Assembly: GCA_023548195.1 (NCBI GenBank)
Contig: JAJHZJ010000252.1
Location: 441,501-505,500 of the forward strand
Source of the DNA: Bettongia penicillata ogilbyi
Lineage: Eukaryota; Chordata; Mammalia; Diprotodontia; Potoroidae
Direction: 5' to 3'
Length of the DNA: 64,000 bases
Shown here: one piece after another, positions 55,180 to 64,000 of the stretch
Position numbering within the stretch: position 1 is the stretch's first letter
Layout of the letters: every line of letters starts with the position of its first letter
The notes under the pieces: model-generated
The model's database searches: none
Told to the model about the DNA's origin: nothing
What the model saw: the letters and a program-made list of their open reading frames with translations, nothing else
Position numbers and translations under genes: made by a program

Positions 55180-55380
55180 TTTAATGATTTAATCAATAAA
55201 GATTTATTAAGTGCCTACTATGTAAAAGGCAAAAGACAGTCCCTTCCCTCAAGGAACTCAAAATGGAGGAGACAACAAGAAAATAAATATATATAAAACA
55301 GACTATAAATAGGGTAATTAGAAGATAATTAACAGAGGGAAAAAGTTGAGGAAGCCAAAGTGAAACTCTCCTATTTAAGA
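55180..55380 (-). mobile_element. L2 LINE 3' end
   Basis: aaagatttattaagtgccta, cagtcccttccctcaagg, aactcaaaatggaggagac, ataattaacagaggg. Confidence 0.85.
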
Positions 55381-55521
55381 CACTCAAAGTGTAGAATGTA
55401 ATTACTTCTATGAATATCAAATTTGATAACTTAGTGGGGCTGCTGCATTTATAGAATGTACTCACATGGCTTTTGTTTCTAAAAATCTGAGACTGCTTTA
55501 ATGATCAAATTTATATTTTTT

Positions 55522-55537
55522 AAAAAACTTGGTTTAT
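55522..55537. repeat. Target-site duplication, left copy
   Basis: aaaaaacttggtttat, identical to 56115-56130. It follows a T run, so the junction reads TTTT/AAAA, as L1 endonuclease prefers. Confidence 0.93.
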
Positions 55538-56114
55538 CCTATCTTACAATGCAGGAAAGTGGGGGAGAAGGAGATAAGCAGGGTGGGGGAGATGATGGAA
55601 GGGAGGGCAATGGGAGGAGGGAGCAATTTGAAACCGACACTCTTGGGGAGGGACAGGATCAAAAGAGAGAATAGAAGCAATGGGGGGCAGGATAGGATGG
55701 AGGGAAATATAGTTAGTCTTACACAACACGACTATTATGGGAGTCATTTGCAAAACTACACAGATATGGCCTATATTGAACTGCCTACCTTCCCAAAGGG
55801 AATGGGTGGGGAGGGAGGGATGGGGAGAATTTGGAACTCAAAGTTTTAGGAACAACTGTTGAGTATTGTTCTTGCTACTAGGAAATAAGGAATACAGTTA
55901 AGGGGGAATAGAAAGTCATCTGGCCCTACAGGACAAAAGAGAAGATGGGGACAAGAGAAGGGAGGGATGATAGAAGAGAGGGCAGATTGGTGATAGGGAA
56001 AATTAGAATGCTCGGTGTATTGGGGTGGGGGGAGGGGACAAATGGGGAGAAAATTTGGAACCCAAAATTTTGTGAAAATGAATGTAAAAAGTTAAATAAA
56101 TAAATTTATATTAA
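55538..56114 (+). mobile_element. 5'-truncated L1 insertion, 3' UTR only
   Basis: About 577 bp ending in a marsupial L1 3' end (gggagaaaatttggaaccc, gtgaaaatgaatgtaaaaag, ttaaataaataaattt) and an A-rich tail. It is flanked by 16-bp direct repeats. The G-rich text explains the 106- and 69-codon frames here. A textbook target-primed insertion. Confidence 0.85.
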
Positions 56115-56130
56115 AAAAAACTTGGTTTAT
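56115..56130. repeat. Target-site duplication, right copy
   Basis: aaaaaacttggtttat; see 55522-55537. Confidence 0.93.
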
Positions 56131-57864
56131 ACTAAATTGATATCATAACCAAACTAAACCTATTTTCCTGAAATGCTAACAGTTAAGGAGCTACTTTCAT
56201 TTCAGATGTATTCATGATGTTAAAAGGAAAATCCCATGTGAGCCCTTTATCCTAAAATTTTGTACTATTATAAAGAAATGCCAAGTATATTGACAAAGAG
56301 AAAAGAAAAATTATGAAGACTGACATCATACAGATGAAGGAATGAAGGGGAAACAAAAGCTCTGTACAGAAACATGGTTCTCAAACTACAAAGTTAATTG
56401 TGACAATTTGAATCATTGTAAAATGAAGACCTTACTTTGTCTACTTTGCTGCAAGTAAACATACAGATTATAATCATAAACCATTAAACTAAGGGAAGGA
56501 GGGTAAGGACAAAAGGATCACAGTCTAGAGAAGAAAGTATTCATCTCAGAGTTCACAATGTGAGCTTTTTTTCCAGTTTTATTCCTATCTTTTCCTTCCA
56601 GATTGGGGAAACCATTAACCTCCTTGTAGCTAGGATTGCTAGGAAAAGTAACTGGTCAATAGCTGTCTCCTAATTTGCACTCCTAAAATGGAAAAACATT
56701 ATATGCTTCAGCTAATATCAATCAATTACAGTAAAAAAAATCAGTTAATAAATTGTACCTGTGTTGACACTTAATGTATGTTGTCAACCTGATGGATTTC
56801 TTCAAAGACCTGTTTAAGAGTACTTAGCACATCACAAGGTTGTCTAAAATGAAACAAAACCATCCTTAAGAAATTAAAAATAAACCTCAGCAATATAATA
56901 TTTGACCAGATTTGATACTGTACTAAATAATCAGCACCCTTCAGTTAAATCCTTAATGCCAGAAAGTGTCAGCATAATCTATGTTTGTTCATTTTTTATG
57001 TGCATTTGAAAATTGATGGACTTAAGTTATTGACATAAGCATATCAAACCCTTCTTTATCATGCAAGCAAGCCCTTAGCTTATACTGTGAATTTTTATCT
57101 GCACAATTTTTTCTTAAGCATGGAATCTTAGTGAAAATTGTGAAAAGTCAGTTTTAAAATAGCTATTAACATAGCTATTAAAAGAATGATCATTTTCTTT
57201 GATTATCAATATTTATTTTTCTAGGATAGCATAAGAATTTCAAGGATTAATAAACAAAAAGAAAATCCCTGAATGTATTTTTAATCCTAGAAGTATACTT
57301 AAAATGTATCACTGTCATCATTTATAAGAGCCATCAGTTTTATCTCTCAGATAATTGTTACTATGCAATAGCTTGTCTTCTATCCCTCATAAACTTTCAA
57401 ATTAAGCTCCTACATGCTCTTCTGATTCATAATGTTGGGCTTGTGGACAATCCTGATGTTAGAAGAAACCTAAAGTCTGTCTCTTTAGAAAAATCTATGG
57501 CTGCTCATCTCAGAATGGATAAATATCATCACCAGAGACTGAAAATGAACTAAAGACATGCAAAGTGGAAGGATAATAAAACAAGATAACCAAATAAGAA
57601 TATGGGCAGAGTCTAATCCTTAGCTGAGGAGAAATTCTATTATTTCTCAGTAATAGAATGAAACTTAATGAAATGAAGTTAGTTCCATTTTAACTTATAA
57701 TTTGCCATAAAAGAAATAATGCAGTTAATTTAATCATAAATGGATCAAGCTGGCTTAAGAATAAGAAAAATTACTTTTTTTTAGAACAATGGGCACCAAG
57801 TTGTAAATGGTAGACACAAAAGAATCGAGGTGGTGGTGTGATTAAAGCATGTAGCTGTGTAGGG
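56131..57864. other. Repeat-poor AT-rich stretch, no gene recognised
   Basis: About 1.7 kb without any recognised LINE, SINE or microsatellite and without an open frame over 60 codons. In a window otherwise dense in repeats this is the longest clearly repeat-free AT-rich block. Confidence 0.45.
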
Positions 57865-58074
57865 CAATGGTTCCCAAACTTTTTGGTCTCTGGACAACTA
57901 TACATACTTATAGATTACTGAGGAACACTCCAAGAGCTCTTGTTTCTGTGGGCTATATTTATTTCTTTACCATATTAGAAATTAAAACATCTTACTATAA
58001 TTGTGAAGATAGTTTCCCTGAAAGAGACTTAGTGGCCCCTATGGGTCCTGGGAGAACATTTTGAGAACTGCTGG
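57865..58074 (+). mobile_element. Non-autonomous hAT (Charlie-like) fossil
   Basis: Starts caatggttcccaaacttttt and ends in the approximate inverse ttttgagaactgctgg. Internal words (gaggaacactccaagagctc, catattagaaattaaaac) are those of a mammal-wide hAT MITE. Confidence 0.75.
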
Positions 58075-58079
58075 TAATG

Positions 58080-58325
58080 GATAGTGTTCTAGACCTGAAT
58101 TTAGGAAGCTATGAATTTAAAACCTGCCTCAGATATATACTGGCTGTGTGACCTTCGGCAAGTTACTTAACCAGACTAATTTACCTTACCTATAAAATGA
58201 CGGTGATAAAAATAATAGAACTGACAGCACAAAATTATTGTGAAGATTCAGTGAGATAACATATGCAAAATGCTTAGTAAACCTAAAAGTACTTTATATG
58301 TATTGGATATTATTATTGCCTTTCT
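58080..58325 (+). mobile_element. MAR1-type CORE-SINE
   Basis: gatagtgttctagacctg, gctgtgtgaccttcggcaag, ttaccttacctataaaatg, gtgaagattcagtgagataa, aaatgcttagtaaacc. Confidence 0.82.
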
Positions 58326-58524
58326 CCACAGCAGATTTAAGCACCAAGAAGAAGGTATATATTATTAGACTGAACATAACAAAAATGGAAAAATACAAAA
58401 ACAATTATGTTCAAAGATAGCAAATTGTGTATTTCACCTGAATAACAGTGGGATCATTCCATTTCAGCCTCAACTGAGACAACACATCTCAATTAATCAA
58501 TCATTCATCAGCCTTAGACAAAGG

Positions 58525-58755
58525 ATGCTTAAAATTTTGTGTGTGTCATGGAGCTTTTTTGGCCATTTTGTGAAACCTAGGGATCCTTTCTCAGAACAGT
58601 GTTTTTAAATGCATAAAATGAAATATATAAAATTACAAAGGGAATCAATTTTATAGTTATAAATATATAACTACATATAATAGTTATCAAATATATGAAA
58701 TATAGTTATCAAAGTATGTTTTATAAAAACAAATCCATGGATCCTCTGAAATCTC
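58525..58755 (-). mobile_element. Non-autonomous hAT fossil, opposite strand to 16.5 kb
   Basis: gggatcctttctcagaacag, gtttttaaatgcataaaatg, aattacaaagggaatcaat and aacaaatccatggatcc are the antisense of the element at 16539-16709, in a longer form. An internal AT-rich duplication (tatagttat repeated) is present. Confidence 0.65.
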
Positions 58756-60824
58756 TTCACTGACCTGCTGTGGAGAGAGGAGACCTGTTGGAAATAAGGT
58801 TAACAATCGAGGTCTTGGATTAACAAGTAAAAAGAACCCTTTAAACTGGAATGGCCTTGCACAAGAGCCTTGTTCAGAGAAGCCAGGGGAAAACTTGGCC
58901 ACACTTCAGAGGTCATCTAAAAATTATCAACCAGTTAGAAAGGGGTTGAATTCCAGAAATTGAAGGAAAGGGGAGTTTTATCTGAGCTTCCCTGGAAGCA
59001 AATGACCTGGGAAAAAAGAGAGGCCTTGGCTTGGTTTCACATGTGTGTACTCAAGCACGCGCGCACACTTTAACTGAAGGATGAGCTTAGAAGCTCAAAA
59101 TGTTTGACTTCCTGTCTTTCCCACAGGTGTACCAGCAGTGTCCTCAGGACAACTGGTGGCAACATCTACATTGTCAGTGAAGAAGTAACAGACTGGACTC
59201 GATGCCCTACAAGAAGCCCAGCAAAGAAAGAACACTGTGCCCAAGGAGAAATTTCTTGAGCATCTCCCAGGACCCAGGAGCTGTGTAGCTACCATTTTCC
59301 CACATGTGCTTCCCAAGTTTGATCTCACTTTCTCTTGGTCTCTGTATGTACTTGTGGAAGACCATGCCACTGACTTGGGGTGGGGGAAGATGTTTCGTAC
59401 AAACCATTTTTATTGGTCTACCTTAGTAAATGCCCCTTTCTAAAGCTTCTGAAGCCTGACTGATGAAATGATTCTCAACTGAAAATCTTGGTGGGGGAGG
59501 GGAGGAAGCAGGTGACTACTTCATCAGGGAGGATGTAAGATAAGGACAATAGAGAAAATCACTCCATTGACCCTAGAACCTTGAGGAGAACTTGTAGCTA
59601 GCCTTCCCACCAACGAGTACTTAAAGGGAGAATTGATAAATTAAACTACTATTTAGGTACTCAAACTGGTCTCGGAAGTAAATAATGCCCAAGTAGGGTT
59701 TGCATTTATAGTAGGCTTTGCCATCAATTCCTAGCTATGTGAATTTCTGGAAGACAGAATTCTAGAGAGAAAGGGTTTTGCAGAGTTTTTGCTACTCAGG
59801 GGGAGAGTTCTAAGCTCAGAGTTGAATGGAATTATGGTCAAGAGTGATGAGGGACAGAGGCTAGAGAGACAGAAAGCAGCTGGTGTGGTTGGTGCTGAGT
59901 GCCCAGACTCCACCACTGCTGTACTATCTTTGCCTAGAAGGCTCTCAGACCAAGAGACGTATATGATCAGGATTGACCTCTTCCCCTTGAAAGAAGTTTC
60001 ATGGAGTCAATAAAATGATTCCCCTCCTTCCCCCTCTTTCTTTCCTTTCAAAAGGTATTTAAATCTAAAACTTTCTGTTCTCAAAAGTTATTTATTTGCT
60101 TTTTTAATTTGTATAAAAGTCCACCCATTTGATATAGGGAGATTATCTGAATTGCTCTGGGGTTGTGTATTTCCTTATTTGAAAACAGGGGATGCAGCAA
60201 GGCAGAACAATATTTAATATACCAAAGTCCAAATCCTGATTCCTCCACTCCTTTCCAAAAAAAGGGGGACAAAAAAGGACCAGACCTTCTCCTGGTTAGG
60301 GGCTTGATCTGGATGAGAAAGAATCTTGTAGCTTTGATTTATTCAGTTTCTTATAAGCTCTTCACTAGCAAAGCAAACTAAAACCACGTGACTTATGATG
60401 AATCATTAACTCTGGTCTTTAGAGAGGACTACATAGGTTTAAGTAATGGAAGGAGCGGTGGCAAGCTGGCAGACACTTTTCTTAGAATCAAGTGGCCCTA
60501 CCCAATGTGACTTCGGAGTAGCATAGTTAAGAAGTAAAGGAAGGTCTGCTGAAACAAGGAGCTGGGAAAGAGCAGTCATGCTCATGTTTTAAGAGTAGGA
60601 CCACCCAAAGGGAACAATCTTTCATCTTATGAAGTCAATCTTATCTGCTGGGGCCATTATCTAGTTGCATATCTTTTAGGTTTTGGGGAACGGGAGGGGA
60701 AGGAAGGGAGAAGGTAAAAATGGCCAAGGAAATTTTTCTAAGTGGAGATTTATTTACTATTTATTTAAGTTGAGATAGAGTCATTTCTGGAATTTAAGTG
60801 ACATATTAAGTCAAAAAAGGCAAA
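58756..60824. other. Repeat-poor block with a weak terminal-exon-like signal
   Basis: About 2 kb with no recognised interspersed repeat. A polypyrimidine tract plus CAG (cttcctgtctttcccacag, ending near 59126) precedes an open stretch of about 45 codons without ATG (to a TGA near 59260). An AATAAA occurs at about 60010. This could be a 3' terminal exon of a coding or non-coding transcript, or chance. No protein family was recognised. The frames at 59237-59443 and 59789-60013 are unassigned. Confidence 0.25.
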
Positions 60825-61165
60825 TGATAATAATAACAGCTAACATTTATATAGTGCTTACTATGTGCTAACTAGACGCTGTGCTAAGAGTTTTATAATT
60901 ACTATCTCATTTCATTCTCCTAGCAACATTTATCTTCTCTACTACAGGGAAATTTGTTCCTAGGGCATGCAACCTGTCATTTAATTCATATGTATATGAA
61001 TTGCATATGTATATATTATCCCCATTATACAAGTGAGGAAACTGAGGCAGACAGTGGTTAAATGACTTGCTCAGGTTCAGTTAGTAAGTGTCTAAAGTCA
61101 AATTTGAACTCAACTCTTCCTGACTTCAAGCCCAGCATTCTATCCACTTCCCCACCTAAGTAGAA
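60825..61165 (-). mobile_element. MAR1-type CORE-SINE with internal insert
   Basis: Antisense core and tail (catttatatagtgcttacta, ctgtgctaagagttttataa, ctcatttcattctcctagc) and head half (attatacaagtgaggaaac, gacttgctcaggttcag, ctatccacttccccacc). About 85-100 bp separate the halves (roughly 60925-61015), where other copies run directly on. Confidence 0.75.
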
Positions 61166-61269
61166 ATAAAAATCTAAATAAATAGAAACCACTTTTGTAA
61201 AATATGGGTTATAGGACTTGCCAGGTAGACATTCCCTCATTCATTCATCTACATTTCTTGTCTACTGAG

Positions 61270-61460
61270 GAAAAGTAACATAGTAGAAAGAGCACTGAAT
61301 TTGGAGTCAGAATATCTGTTTTGGAAGTCTGGGTCCACCCCTAACTCTATACTTGAGCAATTCACATAACCTCACAGTAACTCAGTTTCTTTACCTATAA
61401 AACAAGGAGATTAAACTATAAAATTCCTTCCAGTTACAAATCTTACAATTCTATGGTGCA
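61270..61460 (+). mobile_element. MIR-type CORE-SINE
   Basis: gtagaaagagcactgaattt, ggagtcagaatatctg, tttctttacctataaaac, aattccttccagttacaaat. Confidence 0.72.
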
Positions 61461-61464
61461 GAAC

Positions 61465-61585
61465 ACCATGGGAGGCACTGGAAGACATATAGTGTTTAGA
61501 TGGGACATAGTTTTTGCCTTCATGGAGCTAAGAAAAAACTGAGAATAAAATACAAACACAGATGACTGTAAAATGCAACATTACC
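61465..61585 (-). mobile_element. L2 3' end fragment
   Basis: gggaggcactggaagacata, tttttgccttcatggagc, gaataaaatacaaacacag. Weak but in antisense order. Confidence 0.45.
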
Positions 61586-61889
61586 TCCTATGTGTATTAG
61601 AATGTTGAAAAGTAAAGTACTACGTAAGATCCAAAAAATAAGGTTCAATAATTATCAAAGAATAAAACTGATTAGAATTGTGAGATGTAAGAAATCTCCT
61701 TAAATAGCAAATGTTGCTACTTTTAGTTTACAAGAACCAGATAAATTGAACTTTGCTTTATTGTTCTGATCTGGTGATATTAAGTGACACAAAAAAAGAA
61801 AAATTTTTCTTTAACATTATCCCAATTTTTTAAATGGTGACAAAGATGGCTACTTTATCACAATGAACTTAATATTGATTACTTGCAGC

Positions 61890-62690
61890 ACTCTAGAAGG
61901 GATTATTAAAGGACTGACTTGTGAGCACTTAGGAAGGGGGAAAGGTGATCATTTCTAACTAGAATGGGCTTATTAAGAATAAATTGAGACTGAAGATTTC
62001 CATTTTTGACCAAATTATCAGGTGATCAGACAAGGGAAAGGACATGAATACAGTATATTTAAATTTGAACAAGGGATTTGACAAGTTCTCTCATGATATC
62101 TTATGAACAACACAGAATAAAATAATATGGTTGGTAAGTTCAAAACTGATTGACCAGATCTGTCATTGACTAATGGATCAATGTCAACTTAGAAAGAGTT
62201 AGTGAAATCATGAAGTGTTCTACCCTCAGACCTTTTCTCTTCAACATTTTTATCATTGACTTAAATGACAGTATTGTGTATCTCCAAGGGCAGGTAGGTG
62301 GTACAGTGACAAATCACAGGGCTGGGAGTCAAGAAAACCTGAGTTTAAACCCAGACTCAAACACTTGCTAGCTAGGACCCTGGGACCAAGGAAAGTCACT
62401 TAACCTCAACTTGCCTTAGTTACCTCATCTGTAAAATGAACTGGAGAAGGAAGTGGCAAATCACTCCAGTGTCTTTGTCAAGAAAACCCCAAGTGGGGTC
62501 ATGAAAAGTCAGACATGACTGAAACATATAACTGAAAACATAGTGCATCTATTAAATTTATGGGAGAGTATAAATTGGAGAAAGACATATCGTATATTAA
62601 ATGTCAAAAGTAGATACAAAATGACGTGAAATAAATAAGTAGTCCTCTGAGGTCCTTTCTAACTGAATGATTCTGTGATTCTTCAGTACT
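61890..62690 (+). mobile_element. CR1/L3-type LINE, RT region to 3' end, split by a SINE
   Basis: Sense RT words: GFDKFSHDIL near 62075-62105 and LFNIFIIDLND near 62238-62271. After a SINE (62285-62528) come further text and the typical CR1/L3 3' end (tcctctgaggtcctttctaa, gattctgtgattctt) at about 62641-62683. The ORF is broken by stops. Confidence 0.75.
62285..62528 (+). mobile_element. tRNA-headed SINE with RTE-like tail, full length
   Basis: Head gggcaggtaggtggtacagt, gctgggagtcaagaaaacc, cctcatctgtaaaatgaac, tggagaaggaagtggcaaat, tcaagaaaaccccaagtgg, and tail gtcagacatgactgaaaca. This is the sense version of the copies at 2.6, 15.1 and 18.5 kb. Possible flanking duplication: attgtgtatct / atagtgcatct (imperfect). 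Confidence 0.9.
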
Positions 62691-64000
62691 TTCCCTAATT
62701 TGATTTCTCATCTGAAGAGACATTTTAAACAAAAGAAGAAACAAAGTGATTTTAAAAGAATTCCTTCCAAAGTTTCCACTTCAGAATAAACATTACTTTG
62801 GGGACCACCTTCAGTTCTGCCAATAAATAAGCAATTTCTCTGGGTTTAAATAATATCACTATTCTCACAATCTGTAAAAGTACTTGCCAAATCTATTACT
62901 ACATTAAACTCTCACATTAAATGATTAAAATTTAAAATGTTAAAAATGATAGAGATAAAATTTAGAAACTATATGAGGTGAATAATTTGTTTTAAAGATA
63001 TTTCAGTACCATTTTATTACATTTTTTTCTGTTTTGAGTATATGTTTAACAATGTTTCAAAAAAAGCAACCTCACAATGAATTTTACTGAATTTTTTTTT
63101 CTGAAAAAGGAATGGTGGAGGAGAAGCTTAACATAGTGAATGTTTTAAAAAACTATGATTTTCCTTTTTGAAGTTGTTTTTCCCCTAAGGATCTCAAAGT
63201 ATTAATTAAGTTCTCTTAATACTTTTTTGCTTTGAGAATCATAAAATTTCAATTATCTTTCTTGTATGGGGGGAAGCATTATATTTAAGGCCAAGAAGAA
63301 ACTATAATAGTCCTGGGAGCAAGATACCAACCTCTAAAACATACCCCCAGACTTAAATTTGTTTTTCATTTAAATCAAAAGGCTTAGTTGGGTTTGGAGC
63401 TTGGTACACACTCATAGCAAATTAGATTTGTGTCTCTACATATTCAAATGAAAGTTTGTGAGGTTAGCATTTAGTAAACAAAACCAAACATATGGAATAT
63501 TTGGAAAGATTCAGATAATTAAATGAGATTTTTTTACTTTTCACTAGACAGCCTAACTGAGTTCATCACCAAAGTCATCTGGCCATAGAGAGTAGAAATA
63601 AAATGAATAAGTAGCAAAGGTAGGTAGTTACTGCCAAATTCGAGACTAGATTGGGGGGATAATTTCACCAGTAGACCCTTGATCAATTGTCTTCTTCCAG
63701 CCCTGTCTGGTAACAGACATGAAGAGGTAAGAAGTGACTATATATTTATACCTTACAAAGAATGAATAAGTTCTTAAGTCAAGCTTGATGCAATAAAAGG
63801 GCAGGTAGTCAAGGATGAGACATGTTCCTGGTAGCCATTCAAAAGCAAAACACACTTTCCAGGGCGTGGTGGAAGCAGGAGATAGCTCTGAACAGTGTGA
63901 GTTCTGTGAGTGACAAGCAGAGAAAAACCAGCTCTGGGTGAACAGCATGAGTCCACCTCAGGCAGGAAAAGAATCTTTAGGAACCTGCAGTGCTCTAGGT
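62691..64000. other. Repeat-poor stretch, no gene recognised
   Basis: No interspersed repeat recognised. Two overlapping minus-strand frames (63646-63948, 63774-63956) have no known domain. The window ends without any clear feature. Confidence 0.4.

Noticed and set aside
62285..62420. Functional tRNA gene
   Set aside because: The A- and B-box-like segments belong to the tRNA-derived head of a SINE. No cloverleaf with an anticodon arm can be drawn. The same holds for the other SINE heads.
1..64000. CRISPR array, operon, phage or plasmid origin
   Set aside because: There are no spaced direct repeats, no clustered co-directional genes and no ribosome-binding sites. Interspersed-repeat content is that of a mammalian chromosome.

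Overview
This window looks like ordinary, AT-rich, non-coding DNA from a marsupial nuclear genome. The evidence is the repeat content. There are many copies of the tRNA-headed CORE-SINE known from marsupials (MAR1 type), two further SINE types with RTE-like tails, very abundant and fairly long L2 LINE copies, L1 copies with a marsupial-style 5' UTR and ORF1, CR1/L3 remnants, hAT fossils, and one LINE that reads as the R4/Dong clade. Monotremes share MAR1/L2-like repeats but not this L1 set. I cannot name the species. No bacterial, plasmid or viral gene organisation is present, and I found no protein-coding host gene that I can support.

Layout. 0-5 kb: sparse old SINE, RTE-like and L2 fragments with unassigned DNA. 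5-8.1 kb: L1 3' end (+), then an L1-ORF1-like element (-) split by a SINE, a GAAA microsatellite, and another L1 3' end (-). 8.6-17 kb: old L2, a TA array, L1 3' end (+), a CT array, SINEs and a hAT fossil. 17.3-22.2 kb: a dense stack of minus-strand L2 copies nested in one another and in a CR1/L3 remnant, with a possible solo LTR inside one L2. 22.5-30 kb: SINEs, a plus-strand L2 that retains the C-terminal end of its reverse transcriptase, and an inverted SINE pair around a GGGCA/GGAAA satellite. 30.3-33.3 kb: two decayed copies of one unclassified repeat, each in a different nest. 34.4-43.8 kb: L1 3' end (-), a 1.75 kb L2 with RT motifs (-), an L1 5' UTR (-), and an L2 endonuclease-domain remnant (-). 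43.9-47.8 kb: a plus-strand L1 ORF2/3' UTR interrupted by a minus-strand, 5'-complete but 3'-truncated L1 (16-bp direct repeats on both sides) and by a SINE. 48.5-52.4 kb: L2 copies (-). 53.1-54.3 kb: R4/Dong-like LINE (+). 54.7-64 kb: SINEs, an L1 3' end with a 16-bp target-site duplication, hAT fossils, a CR1/L3 copy (+) split by a SINE, and repeat-poor stretches.

The open reading frames present are explained by simple repeats, by LINE remnants or by chance. The only non-repeat coding hint is a weak terminal-exon-like block at about 59.1-60.0 kb. I see no convincing undescribed system. The most unusual object is the 3'-truncated, 5'-complete L1 insertion at 44.84-46.22 kb. Family names come from recognising sequence patterns without a database, and repeat boundaries are generally good to about 10-40 bp, except where direct repeats fix them exactly.
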